From Porticoccaceae bacterium LTM1 (GTDB lineage: Bacteria > Pseudomonadota > Gammaproteobacteria > Pseudomonadales > Porticoccaceae): a DNA stretch of 64,000 nt. How positions within the stretch are numbered: position 1 is the first letter of the stretch; each line of letters starts with the position of its first letter. Under the pieces are notes generated by a model. The model was not told the DNA's origin. It made no database searches and worked only from the letters and a program-made list of their open reading frames with translations. The position numbers and the translations under genes are program-made. Location of the stretch: positions 1,934,501 through 1,998,500 of the forward strand of contig CP127080.1 in assembly GCA_030252795.1 (NCBI GenBank), written 5' to 3'. Of the stretch, positions 46,973 through 55,713 are shown piece by piece.

Positions 46973-47718
46973 TCAATCATCCCTGTATTTTCAGCTCTCT
47001 GGTTCAGTGGATGCTCTACGGGTTTCCAGTGGTTGGTCGAAGAATCATAGAAGTGTGGAGGTCGAGCGTCGATATTCTGCGTTCTCTCTGCCACCGTTGC
47101 TAACAACGGACGATATTCACTCCGTCCACTACTGTCCTTACCTGCTGCTGACGGGCCGTAATACCCTGACTCCTCAGCACTCTGTTTGGTCCTATCGTAA
47201 ACATCAAGTTTCGTTGAATTACGCTTGGTTAATTCTTCATCCCACTTTTTCTCCTTCTCTTCTTGGTCTTTCGCTTCGGCATAACTACTCAACATATTTC
47301 CACCTGTTGTTAATGCGGTCGAAGCCAATAACTGATTTGATGTCGTCCAAGCGGCAACTTTACTGAGTAGCCCTCCTGTAACACCTCCAGCGGAGCCACC
47401 AGTTACACCAGCAAGTGTCCCGGTGCTAGTTATTGTCCCTGCCCCTCCAATACCTACGGAGATACCAGAAGCTCCTGCACCGGCTGCTGAGGTTGCTCCC
47501 ACTGTAGTAGTGGTCGCCCCTGCCGTTCCCGCTGCTGCGGTTCCTCCAGCACCAAAGGCCCCCATGGCGGCACCTGCTGTGAAGTAGACCGCAGCAGCCA
47601 TGAGGACAAGTTTGAACCACTTCTTCTTCATCAGCTTTTTAACGGGAGAAATGATTTTTTTGAAAACCTTTCTGACTTTCCTGAGAGGACTTAAGACTTT
47701 CTTTAAAGCTTTACTCAT
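46969..47718 (-). CDS. Basic, Gly/Ala-rich protein, probable ejection/internal virion partner
   Basis: 249 residues: a strongly basic N-terminus (MSKALKKVLSPLRKVRKVFK), one hydrophobic helix (about 36-55), a long Gly/Ala/Thr-rich stretch (about 55-125), then a charged helix (AEAKDQEEKEKKWDEELTKR) and a polar tail. Basic start plus membrane helix plus Gly-rich stretch is common in small internal virion proteins encoded just before large ejection proteins in podoviruses. Its last 4 bases overlap the 820-aa gene, its start overlaps the 113-aa gene by 8. The role is inferred. Confidence 0.5.
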   Translation of the reverse strand: MSKALKKVLSPLRKVRKVFKKIISPVKKLMKKKWFKLVLMAAAVYFTAGAAMGAFGAGGTAAAGTAGATTTTVGATSAAGAGASGISVGIGGAGTITSTGTLAGVTGGSAGGVTGGLLSKVAAWTTSNQLLASTALTTGGNMLSSYAEAKDQEEKEKKWDEELTKRNSTKLDVYDRTKQSAEESGYYGPSAAGKDSSGRSEYRPLLATVAERTQNIDARPPHFYDSSTNHWKPVEHPLNQRAENTGMIE

Positions 47719-48052
47719 TACAATTATTTCCTTCTTTTGAATCTAAAAGAGCAACTTTCCGTCGCAGTTCGCACAGTTCATCTCTTTTTTTATTACGATA
47801 CTTTCTGTTGTACTCCTGACAGCACACGACACAGTCACCTGTACTGGCTTTACGCCTTCTGCCGTGACCTTCTTTCCTACAGGGCCTGCCCAAATAGAAG
47901 CTGTCTCCGAATGCAAGAGCGCATTGACGCTCTAGGCGGTCTGCTCTGAAGAGGGCTTTTAGCTGACTCTTGGTCAGCACCTCGTAGCAGATGGTCCCCT
48001 CAAGTGTGATTTCTTCAGGGCGCGACGAATCGCCGCATTGGTTTTCAACCAT
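47711..48052 (-). CDS. Small zinc-finger protein with CRKEGH...CVVCC motif
   Basis: 113 residues, basic. The segment C-R-K-E-G-H ... C-x2-C-C (about 60-85) matches in spacing the C-K-R-G-H ... C-x2-C zinc finger of the next gene and of phage HNH endonucleases, but no HNH residues follow. The N-terminal part (TICYEVLTKSQLKALFR) is unrelated. It may be a DNA-binding protein or a truncated endonuclease. GGAAACCAC precedes the ATG. Confidence 0.6.
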   Translation of the reverse strand: MVENQCGDSSRPEEITLEGTICYEVLTKSQLKALFRADRLERQCALAFGDSFYLGRPCRKEGHGRRRKASTGDCVVCCQEYNRKYRNKKRDELCELRRKVALLDSKEGNNCNE

Positions 48053-48153
48053 GTGGTTTCCTTTTGGTTAGTTTTGGTTGGGGGTGATAGCGTTATATCC
48101 GAAAGGTAAACGCTGGTTACTCCGGGTGGAGTTCTGGCTGCATGACTGCCGGA

Positions 48154-48687
48154 TTAGGTGAGAGATTCGCCTTGGCGTTTACCGTAGGCAATTGCTTTGG
48201 TGACGTCATTGGCAATCTGTTGAAGCAAGAATATCTCTGGTGGGAGGTCGGTCTTTTCCCTGTTTAACCGCTTCGGCATCACGACGAGATTATCCTGATG
48301 GTGGAGACCTCCGAGTGAATGAGGAATCCAATGGTCTACCTCCCAGGGTTCACCAGTTAGTTCTGCAAGCGCCCTCGCCAAATCATAATGTGAACGACAA
48401 ATAGCCTTGTCGTAATCATCTGGCAGAAGATTGAGCTTCCTTGCTTTGTTCCTAGCATTGGCTTCAACTGCCATGACTCTATACTTCTTCGCTCTTTCTG
48501 GAACACGCTCCACGGTATTTCTGTAGTTGATAAGATGGCAGCTTGAACAAGCTTTATTAGAAGTAATGCGGCGGGCTATATGGCCTCGCTTACATTCTTT
48601 TCCGGTGAAGTAGTGTTTTGAGCCTACGACTTTTGCTTCAGCTCTTGATGAAGGCAGGTTTGATAAATCCACTTCTGTATTACTCAT
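48154..48687 (-). CDS. Phage-type HNH endonuclease with zinc finger
   Basis: 177 residues. N-terminal zinc finger GKECKRGHIARR...CSSCH (about 30-55), then a basic helical part, and the HNH-type nuclease segment EVDHWIPHSLGGLHHQDNLVV (stated in part: VDHWIPHSLGG then N of DNLV and KRLNREK, about 118-150). The DH...H...N pattern fits HNH. Such genes are typical of phages and satellites, where they act in packaging, replication or as homing-type nucleases. AGAGGAG precedes the start. 23 bases separate it from the helicase gene. Confidence 0.75.
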   Translation of the reverse strand: MSNTEVDLSNLPSSRAEAKVVGSKHYFTGKECKRGHIARRITSNKACSSCHLINYRNTVERVPERAKKYRVMAVEANARNKARKLNLLPDDYDKAICRSHYDLARALAELTGEPWEVDHWIPHSLGGLHHQDNLVVMPKRLNREKTDLPPEIFLLQQIANDVTKAIAYGKRQGESLT

Positions 48688-48710
48688 AGATTCTCCTCTG
48701 TTTATTGTTG

Positions 48711-50657
48711 TTAAGCGGCACAGTTGCGAACTAAATAGTTAGCCCTACCAGTTTTACCGATGGCCTCAGCAGGTACTACTGACCAGCAGTAGCTTTGTAC
48801 AAAGACGGAGACTTTTTCTGTCCTCAACTTTGATTTAAGAAGGCCACTTCGCAATCCCGTTAGTGCTTCGACTTCAACGGAAGACAGGACGGCAGGGGTA
48901 TCCTCCGAGACCAGAAGTTCTATCAGTCTCTCCTGTGGTTTCTTATTGTCTCCAGCTTCGGAGTAATCAGCGGCTACTGGAGTTTCTGCACCAGGAAATA
49001 ACCGGCTGAGGTTACTGAGCAGCCTGTGGTAATCCATTGAGGTATGTAGCGTCATCTGACCGCAACGACCATTAGCATCAATGTTACGGACACGACCTCT
49101 GGCAGCTAACTGAGCAGTCCAACGCAGTAGGTCCCCTTCTCGGATAATCCGATAGTCTCCCTTCAGCTCTCGACCGTGAGCCTCCTCCTTCAAATTCCCA
49201 TCAGCCGCCCTACATTGAGTAGTACCGAGAGTTGTCCCTAGTGTCGCAGAGCGTGGCTTGAAGAACTCCCCAAACAGGAATACATGACCACATTCTCTGT
49301 ATTTGTTACTCCCAATTCCCATACCCCAAGTAATAATATTGATGCTTCGTCCTTCCCAATCCTGAGTGTTATCTTCCTCCGCACTGAGCGGAAATATCCC
49401 GTAGTCCTCAACAAGTTTCTTATGGACGACCAAAAGAGCCTTCTCGCCAGCAATGGTGGAATCCAAAACGACGCGCTTCATCCAGGCGCAATACTCCTTT
49501 GCTCTCGCTAGCTTTCCCGTTACCTCGCGGATGCTTTGGAATCGACTCGGAGGATTGATATGTCGTATCGACAAGTTAGAGTAATCAACCTTCGGTACAG
49601 GTATCTCCTCCATTCCCGGCATCAGTGCGACCATACCTGTCACGTCTGCTGTGGCATCCAACAGCACGTAGCCTGCTGAGTGTTTAAACCTGGGAGAATA
49701 GGCTACGAAGGTACGCGGAGTTTTCCTAGAGAAAAAGACATACCCCTCAGCACATGCCTGGATAAACTTCAGCGTCTCCATTGCTGACTCCAAAGACTGA
49801 ATACCTTGTCCGTGAACATCAAAGAACTTTCGTATGTGGTCGTCAGTGAGTTTCTGAGCTTCTTCAAGTTTGACCAGGTCGATAGCCACGTAGTCACTAC
49901 CGGGCGAATCAAAAACACTATCCATCCGACAGTAAATACCTGTGAGCAACGGAAGCCACTCATGCTCAGGGTCTAAGCGAGAAATAGTGTCTTTCAGCTT
50001 TGAAATGTCGCTTGGAGTCTTAGGGATAAGCTCCACGATGTCTGGATGCTCATCAATGAACAGCAAGCTCCGAGACAATCCATTGCAGTACCGAACTCCA
50101 TTATCAACATCCCTCTCCATCTCACCGAGCCACTTCTTATGTGTGCAGACAATGATTGGAGCAGACTTCAGGTCCACAGCATGAAATTGAGCAGCGGGTG
50201 TTATGCCGTGTTCATCTCTGACTTTCTCGGGGTCAGCCTTACGGTCATGACCTCCAGACCAGACCACCACATCCTCAACAGACTCAGGTGGAAGCAGACG
50301 AGTCAGCTCCCGGTATATCTCGTCGCACTGACGAATAGTCTCAACCACAAAGGCACAGGTAAACTTGGGACTACAGCCACGGGCAGCGACAGCGAAGGCT
50401 ACTGAACTAGTAGACTTACCTGTTCCTGTAGGAGCAGTGACATACTTGAAAGCTGAGTGATGTCGCCCCTCAAAGACATCATCCATAGCCATCATTGATG
50501 CCCGATAGATAGCGTCTGCTACTTGGTCGTTGATAGCGATTGATTCTCTCTTCTGTAGCAAAACCTGTTTTCCTCTGACCTCAGTGAATGCCTGCCTGAG
50601 TAACTGAGGGTCAATCTTACAGGCAGCCAAACGGCTACCCTGTGGGCATGTAGACAT
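48711..50657 (-). CDS. SF2-type helicase, probable replication protein of the element
   Basis: 648 residues. Walker A APTGTGKST (about 75-83), Walker B LLFIDEHPD (about 198-206, a DEAH-like DEHP), ASTLGTTLG-type central region and a motif VI-like QLAARGRVRN (about 515-525), so this is an SF2 helicase or translocase. The C-terminal 110 residues look like a winged-helix DNA-binding part (LSSVEVEALTGLRSGLLKSKL). No primase motif is seen. CAAGGAGACTTT gives a good ribosome site. It lies next to a 750-bp non-coding region with palindromes that could be its target. It might replace the primase-helicase of other satellites; this is inference. Confidence 0.7.
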   Translation of the reverse strand: MSTCPQGSRLAACKIDPQLLRQAFTEVRGKQVLLQKRESIAINDQVADAIYRASMMAMDDVFEGRHHSAFKYVTAPTGTGKSTSSVAFAVAARGCSPKFTCAFVVETIRQCDEIYRELTRLLPPESVEDVVVWSGGHDRKADPEKVRDEHGITPAAQFHAVDLKSAPIIVCTHKKWLGEMERDVDNGVRYCNGLSRSLLFIDEHPDIVELIPKTPSDISKLKDTISRLDPEHEWLPLLTGIYCRMDSVFDSPGSDYVAIDLVKLEEAQKLTDDHIRKFFDVHGQGIQSLESAMETLKFIQACAEGYVFFSRKTPRTFVAYSPRFKHSAGYVLLDATADVTGMVALMPGMEEIPVPKVDYSNLSIRHINPPSRFQSIREVTGKLARAKEYCAWMKRVVLDSTIAGEKALLVVHKKLVEDYGIFPLSAEEDNTQDWEGRSINIITWGMGIGSNKYRECGHVFLFGEFFKPRSATLGTTLGTTQCRAADGNLKEEAHGRELKGDYRIIREGDLLRWTAQLAARGRVRNIDANGRCGQMTLHTSMDYHRLLSNLSRLFPGAETPVAADYSEAGDNKKPQERLIELLVSEDTPAVLSSVEVEALTGLRSGLLKSKLRTEKVSVFVQSYCWSVVPAEAIGKTGRANYLVRNCAA

Positions 50658-51405
50658 AAAGTCTCCTTGTGTTGGTTAAGAAATGTAAGTTCGAAGGTGT
50701 TGATGAGAGTCATAAATACCAGAGGTACTACTGGTAAAAATGACTGTAACGTGGAGTGGTTGTAGCTGACCTGTAGGTGTTAACACCTACCCCTATCAAT
50801 TATCGAAGATAATTATTCTGGAGAGTCAGCCATAGCAGGACTGCCAGCCCCTTTGTAAACACCACTACAGTTTGGTCAGGCAGTATTCCTATGGTCTTCT
50901 TATGAAAGTTAAGACAATAAAAGTAGATAGCAGTAGATGGTCTCAGGCCTGTAGGTCAGCCGTAGGTAACCTCCCGGTCAGTCGAAAGACTAGCTATGGG
51001 GGGTGTATGGTCCTCTCGAACGGAGTGAGCATGGGTCTAGCGCGAGGAAACCAACGGTACTCTTCTTGAGCTGATTTTGTGTCGGCTTATTCTCTGGTAT
51101 TCCGTGTTTTTATATCTTATTGATTTATAACGATTTTTCGAAACTGGCTAATGGTTAATTTTCTGTGGCCTCTCCCCCCCCTACATTTAGTCTTATTCTT
51201 GCTGGTCCCTGACACAAGAAAACCGCCGGAGTCACCCCCAGCGGCCTTTTAATTTTTCCATCAGATTTCGCTTTTATGTAATAAACGTTTTGGGGGTTCT
51301 CTAATATTCCGCCTTTTTAGCATCCCGTGAGGGAGCTTCTAAAGTTGGGCTTTTCTACACCGCTTGTGAACACCTTCGGCCATTGCCCCCTCCCCACGAC
51401 CTAGC
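50658..51405. other. Palindrome-rich non-coding region, candidate replication origin or control region
   Basis: 748 bases with no convincing ORF. Features: TACCAG...CTGGTA (50717-50736), the perfect palindrome GTAGGTGTTAACACCTAC (50773-50790), AATTATC-GAA-GATAATT (50798-50814), further GTAGGT at 50951 and 50962, and a weak terminator-like CCGC...GCGG before TTTT at about 51222-51250. The helicase gene promoter must also lie here. Clustered inverted repeats beside a helicase gene suggest an origin, but no repeated iteron set is proven. Confidence 0.45.
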
Positions 51406-51657
51406 TCAATTAAAAGCAGCGGCTTGTTGCGCTTTGGTTATCTGGTCGAACACCATGTTACTATACGCTTCTTCAACATCTGGATAGCGGCTCATAAAGT
51501 TACCAATCTCCTCAAGATCGGACTCCAGCCTCGCTATCTCGTAGTGCTGCTGGATTTCAGTTCTAGCCATCTTCAGGTATTCACCTTTAAGCTCAGCGTA
51601 GGTCATCCCTTCAACAAACTCAGCGGCCTCTGCCACTTCGATTTCGTATTTACACAT
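51406..51657 (-). CDS. Small acidic helical protein, unknown
   Basis: 83 residues, acidic, predicted fully helical (MTYAELKGEYLKMARTEIQQ, ARLESDLEEIGNFMSRYP), no cysteine motif beyond MCKYE at the start and no membrane helix. AAGGAGAATAGCTGT before the ATG is a good ribosome site. It follows the resolvase gene by 32 bases and probably shares its transcript. Function not recognised. Confidence 0.65.
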   Translation of the reverse strand: MCKYEIEVAEAAEFVEGMTYAELKGEYLKMARTEIQQHYEIARLESDLEEIGNFMSRYPDVEEAYSNMVFDQITKAQQAAAFN

Positions 51658-51689
51658 ACAGCTATTCTCCTTGTGGTCTCGATATTTGA

Positions 51690-52265
51690 TTACTGTTCGC
51701 TGGTGTCAGTGTTGAGATAACGATAAAGACTGGCTCGACCAATCTTAAACTCCTTGGCTATCTCAGACTTCGAGCGCTCCCCCTTGGCTACCTCAGCCCG
51801 TAGTCGGCCTATTTCATCATCAGATAGCTTTGGTTTGGCACCGAACTGGACACCCTTTGATTTGGCCTTAGCAATCCCTTCCATCTGACGCTCATGTCTG
51901 AGGTCATTTTCAAACTCCGCGATAGCCCCAAGCATGTTGAACATCAGCTTTCCGGTAGACGTACTGGTATCTATCTCTTGGTCCAGAACTTTAAGAGTGG
52001 CCTTCTTACTTTCGAGCTGCTCGACGATTTTGTGCAGGTCCGCAACGCTGCGTGCCAGTCGGTCTAACTTACAGACAACCAAAGACTCGCCCGGCCTGAC
52101 ATACTTCAAGCACTCCTGTAGAGCCGGGCGCGTATCTGCACGTTTCCCTGAGCGCTTTTCCTGAAATATCTCATCGCACCCGTACTCGTTCAGTTTTTCA
52201 AGCTGGACTTCCAAACTCTGCCCGTATGAACTGACCCTTGCGTACCCGACCTTCTGTCCGTGACT
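51690..52265 (-). CDS. Serine recombinase, resolvase/invertase family
   Basis: Small serine recombinase. About 191 residues from the chosen TTG (52265), which has AAGGAG 10 bases upstream; the frame is open to 52325 (ATG) but that part covers a likely operator. GYARVSSYGQSLEVQ has the nucleophilic Ser; KLDRLARSVADL with the conserved Arg pair, and TGKLMFNMLGAIAEFENDL are complete, followed by a C-terminal helix-turn-helix (SEIAKEFKIGRASLYRYL). It could resolve dimers of the circular form or invert a segment; no target pair is identified with certainty. Confidence 0.88.
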   Translation of the reverse strand, partial: SHGQKVGYARVSSYGQSLEVQLEKLNEYGCDEIFQEKRSGKRADTRPALQECLKYVRPGESLVVCKLDRLARSVADLHKIVEQLESKKATLKVLDQEIDTSTSTGKLMFNMLGAIAEFENDLRHERQMEGIAKAKSKGVQFGAKPKLSDDEIGRLRAEVAKGERSKSEIAKEFKIGRASLYRYLNTDTSEQ

Positions 52266-52268
52266 CAA

Positions 52269-52324
52269 TGTCTCACATCTCCTTAGCATCATGAGAACCG
52301 CAATGTAAGACATATTATGAGACA
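52269..52324. promoter_or_regulatory. Inverted repeat upstream of the resolvase gene, possible res site/operator
   Basis: TGTCTCA (52269-52275) and TGAGACA (52318-52324) face each other about 42 bases apart with an additional ATGAGAA between. Resolvases often bind such sites in front of their own gene and repress it. Confidence 0.4.
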
Positions 52325-52387
52325 CTGCAACCCCTGATAGCCCCGTAGGGCTAAAAATGTTTCAGAAGGTTTACTTTATGAGATTTA

Positions 52388-53113
52388 CTAAGATGAGGGT
52401 ATCAATGATTCCATCAAGCTCGCGGCCTTAGAAATCAAGGCGCCACCCAATTCATTTGTCTGAGTGACTAATTCAACAAACTCATTACGCTTTTTAGTCA
52501 CCTCTTCAACTGAGGAATCAATTCTTAACTGAACCTCTTCTCTAGTCAAAACCTCTTTCTGAATATCAGACTTTCGAGCTTCAAACAATCTACCCATCTG
52601 CCGAAAAGCTATATGTGCTTTTACAACCTTCTCAAAATATACTTCAGCAGAGCTTTTCAAGGTGGGGAAATATAGAGTACAAATAGAAGATGTCCTTAAA
52701 GCACTCTCGATTTCAACAGTACTTCTAAATTCTAAATTTTGTGCAGCCGCAATCATATTAATCAGACCAACACTTTCTGCACTTACACTTTCCACTAATT
52801 GCTCCAACCTTTCCCTCTGAAGCTTAACTCTCTCTTTCTCCCACCAAAATTCGTGGTCAATTTCTGCTTTAATATTCTCAGTAGTTCGAGTTGTTGCCTC
52901 CAGCTGCCGTAAAATCTTCTGTTGGTCAACCTGAAGTGCATGCAGCTTGCCACGCGTCCCAACGTAAGATGCCAACCACCCACCCCCAAATGTAACAAGC
53001 AATAGCAACCCTCCATACATGAGATAGAACTTCATATTTTCAGAAAATTGCTGGTCAACTATTAGGTGAGCTAGAGTTTTGAGCGATTCATTATCCATAA
53101 CGCTTTTTTTCAT
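52388..53113 (-). CDS. Membrane-anchored coiled-coil protein, unknown
   Basis: 241 residues: short N-terminal segment, one membrane helix (about 29-50, LMYGGLLLLVTFGGGWLASY), then a long coiled coil (about 55-115) and a helical C-terminal region (about 150-241). The ATG directly follows the integrase 2 stop codon with no gap, so it is translationally coupled to it. No enzymatic motif. The layout resembles membrane sensors or superinfection-type proteins of mobile elements, but no family is recognised. Confidence 0.6.
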   Translation of the reverse strand: MKKSVMDNESLKTLAHLIVDQQFSENMKFYLMYGGLLLLVTFGGGWLASYVGTRGKLHALQVDQQKILRQLEATTRTTENIKAEIDHEFWWEKERVKLQRERLEQLVESVSAESVGLINMIAAAQNLEFRSTVEIESALRTSSICTLYFPTLKSSAEVYFEKVVKAHIAFRQMGRLFEARKSDIQKEVLTREEVQLRIDSSVEEVTKKRNEFVELVTQTNELGGALISKAASLMESLIPSS

Positions 53114-54358
53114 CTATTCATTTGTCTTTTCGGAAATGTAAAACGACCAAATAACTTCAGCCATTTCACGTTTTTCATAAAAATAATCATACGCATTGTA
53201 ATGGAAATTGTTTACACCTCCGCACCTATGATTCAAATATTTAGCTCTCAACTCCTCCCCATATCCAGCCTTCGCCAATATAGTATTGACTGTGGTACGA
53301 AGCTTATGTGGAGAGTAGTGCGGCATCTCCAACTGCTGACAGAACCTCTTCATTGCTTGCCGAATGGTTGAATCAGCCAGGTGCTTGGCGGGGTCAGTGG
53401 GCGAACGAAATAAATAGCCACTCTCAACAACCGCAGCCCTTCTACAAAGCATCCTATACAGCGACTCTGGCAACCACAAAACATGCTCTCTTCCCCCCTT
53501 GTTTTTCCCTGCTGGAATCAACCAGCTTTGATCTAGGGGACGTAGGTCGCTTACTTCAATAGTGCATACTTCAGTTACTCGACAGCCGGTCTGCATGATT
53601 AACTTAATCGCATCAATAGTGGCGTTATCAGCTTCACTATTGCAAAGGTGCCTCAATAATGTATGAGCTTCCAGCCGACTCATTGCGATAGGAGCCTTGT
53701 ATTCAGACCTTAGTCGGATTCCTCGGCAAGGATTGGAATCCGCCAAGTCCATTTCCATGAGCCACGAGCAAAAGGTCGAGAGGCTCTTCACTACTCTGTT
53801 TCCACTGACGTAACGCTCTCGCTGGTAGTACGACAATAGGCACTGTCGAATACTCTGCTTGGATAAAGATGAGAGCTGGGGGTGAGCTTCGCCTAGAGAG
53901 TCATTGAAATAAAAAAAGTGACGCTGATAGCCTTTAAGTGTGTTCTCTGATCTGCCTAATAACTGCTGGTGTTTAATGAAGTTGTCTTGTAGATCCGGAA
54001 GACTTAGGTACCTCTTGTCGTCCTCACCAAACTGGATAGGAGGCATTGAGGGAAACCAAGCCCTATTAGAGGCAACAGACTGACCATCAGTATACTCGTT
54101 GAGTATATGCTGTATCTTGCGTCGAGCCTCTAATAAAGAGACCTCGGGGAATCGCCCCAAGTTGACGTAGAGCCTCTTAGAATACTTACAGTTTTGAGGT
54201 TGATTACACTTTTGGAAACTAATTTCCTTGTGAAAATAGAAAGTCTTAACTCCCCCAGGCATAACCCTAAGCACAAGACCGGGTGTCTTGATGTCTCTGA
54301 CCGTATATATCTTGCGCCTGGGCTGAAGTGCTACAAGTGATTTGTAGGTGAACTCCAA
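53114..54358 (-). CDS. Tyrosine integrase 2, P4-type
   Basis: Site-specific recombinase, 414 residues. N-terminal arm-binding domain (about 1-95: SLVALQPRRKIYTVRDIKTP, LGRFPEVSLLEARRK), core-binding domain (about 125-215) and catalytic domain with Arg in QTGCRVTEV, Lys in AGKNKGGRE, H-x2-R in PHKLRTTVN, His in LNHRCGG and the nucleophile Tyr in FHYNAYDY. Catalytic set complete. The start is a TTG at 54358 preceded by a strong GGAGGAG. It is a clear paralog of integrase 1 but carries an insert with four Cys/Gln-rich residues (KCNQPQNCKYSK) after the first strand set. It may serve a second integration event or directionality. Confidence 0.9.
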   Translation of the reverse strand: MEFTYKSLVALQPRRKIYTVRDIKTPGLVLRVMPGGVKTFYFHKEISFQKCNQPQNCKYSKRLYVNLGRFPEVSLLEARRKIQHILNEYTDGQSVASNRAWFPSMPPIQFGEDDKRYLSLPDLQDNFIKHQQLLGRSENTLKGYQRHFFYFNDSLGEAHPQLSSLSKQSIRQCLLSYYQRERYVSGNRVVKSLSTFCSWLMEMDLADSNPCRGIRLRSEYKAPIAMSRLEAHTLLRHLCNSEADNATIDAIKLIMQTGCRVTEVCTIEVSDLRPLDQSWLIPAGKNKGGREHVLWLPESLYRMLCRRAAVVESGYLFRSPTDPAKHLADSTIRQAMKRFCQQLEMPHYSPHKLRTTVNTILAKAGYGEELRAKYLNHRCGGVNNFHYNAYDYFYEKREMAEVIWSFYISEKTNE

Positions 54359-54418
54359 GCAACTCCTCCAGTGCTGAGGCGGACACTATAGCACCATCCA
54401 AAAGCATCCGTCTCCTAG

Positions 54419-54661
54419 TTATACGTAGTCACTGTCTTCCAGAATCTTCCAGCCAATCGACCACAAGACAACCATCAGAACAAACAACCCGAGTGCCGCT
54501 AGTATCTGGAAGTGAATGATACTTGCGAGCATTGCAAAGCAGGATGCAAGTCCACCCAACCCCAAGACCATAAGCCAGAGCCAACGCTGCTGAATCAACC
54601 AGAGCGCCAGTAGGCCAAGCCCGAGGTAAATCATTGGTAGGTAGTGTTCAAGAACTTCCAT
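54419..54661 (-). CDS. Small membrane protein with three hydrophobic helices
   Basis: 80 residues from ATG 54661 (MEVLEHYLPM), preceded by GGGAG. Three hydrophobic segments (about 8-24, 28-47, 52-72) and an acidic tail (ILEDSDYV). Size and layout would fit a holin or a small exclusion protein, but no family is recognised and there is no endolysin next to it. 60 bases upstream of the integrase 2 start. Confidence 0.6.
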   Translation of the reverse strand: MEVLEHYLPMIYLGLGLLALWLIQQRWLWLMVLGLGGLASCFAMLASIIHFQILAALGLFVLMVVLWSIGWKILEDSDYV

Positions 54662-54821
54662 TACAACTCCCTGTAACAAACAAAAGGAAACGGTTTTAGA
54701 TAAATAAATCCTATCGAGGCATGAGTCCTATTTCCAGACCAATTGCCCCCCACCCCCTTTAAATACGCAGGAAGTGCGGGATTGAATAGAAAGGGTTCAC
54801 GGAATTTTTTCTATGCTTTCT

Positions 54822-55658
54822 TCAGGGGTTTACAACCTCTTGAAAAGGAAACTTCTTCAGGTCCTCCTCAGACATCAAACTAAAGAAACGCTGTGGCGAA
54901 TGGAAGTTAGCTGCATACCCTAAATACTGAAATGTAAACTCTATATTGGACAGCATACCAAGCCACGTGTCAGGCTTAACTAAAAACATGTCCATACGAC
55001 TACACACACTATCGTACAACTCATTGAGTCTCATTTGTTCTGAAACATAATCCCACCTTCCCTTAATGACATGATGTATCCACTCTTTAACTTCAGTCCA
55101 TTCTGCGGTTAGCTCCAACATAAGCTTTTCATCTAAAATCAAGTCACCCTCTAGCGCCCCTGGAAATAGCAATCCATGAGCTTTAATCCCGAGTCCAGAA
55201 TTTAAATTATCGAAAACCTTATACCGGTACTTCATCTCATCAGAAACAGGAGATGGAAAAACTATATAACTATCCAACTTGCAAAGTGGTGATATTTTGG
55301 ACTTATCAAATCCATCTTCTGACTCGAATACAGAGATATATTCACAGAATTCTCGTCGATGCTGATAATAATTCGAAAGAGTATTTTGCGAACGTTGAAG
55401 GCTAATATTAGTAGCCATCTGTTCAGACCGGTGGGTAGCCGCCGCAAGTCCAACAGCAGGAAATATCAACGCCAACATCGCCAAAGGAAGCTTGTACATC
55501 TCCCAGTAATTTTTATAACCCTCACTATCCCACTTCCACGCCCACCACTGGCCGTCATTCGCCCAGATAACGATAGATGTCAACAGCCATAGAAAGATTG
55601 GAATAAGAATAGCCAACCAAAAGCGAGGAAGGTCGTAGAGGCGTTTTTCCGCTGCCAT
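54822..55658 (-). CDS. Two-helix membrane protein, unknown accessory protein
   Basis: 278 residues: two membrane helices near the N-terminus (about 12-33 and 53-76, separated by a Trp-rich DGQWWAWKWDSEGY loop), then a basic segment (HRSEQMATNISLQRSQNTLSNYYQHRREF) and a cytoplasmic domain to the end. This two-helix plus cytoplasmic-domain layout is frequent among accessory proteins of phages and defence islands. No nuclease, NAD- or nucleotide-binding motif is seen. Its position beside the integrase end marks it as cargo; a defence function is speculation. Confidence 0.6.
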   Translation of the reverse strand: MAAEKRLYDLPRFWLAILIPIFLWLLTSIVIWANDGQWWAWKWDSEGYKNYWEMYKLPLAMLALIFPAVGLAAATHRSEQMATNISLQRSQNTLSNYYQHRREFCEYISVFESEDGFDKSKISPLCKLDSYIVFPSPVSDEMKYRYKVFDNLNSGLGIKAHGLLFPGALEGDLILDEKLMLELTAEWTEVKEWIHHVIKGRWDYVSEQMRLNELYDSVCSRMDMFLVKPDTWLGMLSNIEFTFQYLGYAANFHSPQRFFSLMSEEDLKKFPFQEVVNP

Positions 55659-55713
55659 GCGAAGTAGAGTCCTTATTTATTCCATTTACATTAAGAGTGA
55701 AGGGTTATTGCAA

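Noticed and set aside
54822-55658. Two-helix membrane protein as part of a retron or CBASS system
   Set aside because: No reverse transcriptase, nucleotide cyclase or ncRNA is visible nearby; the membrane layout alone does not support it.
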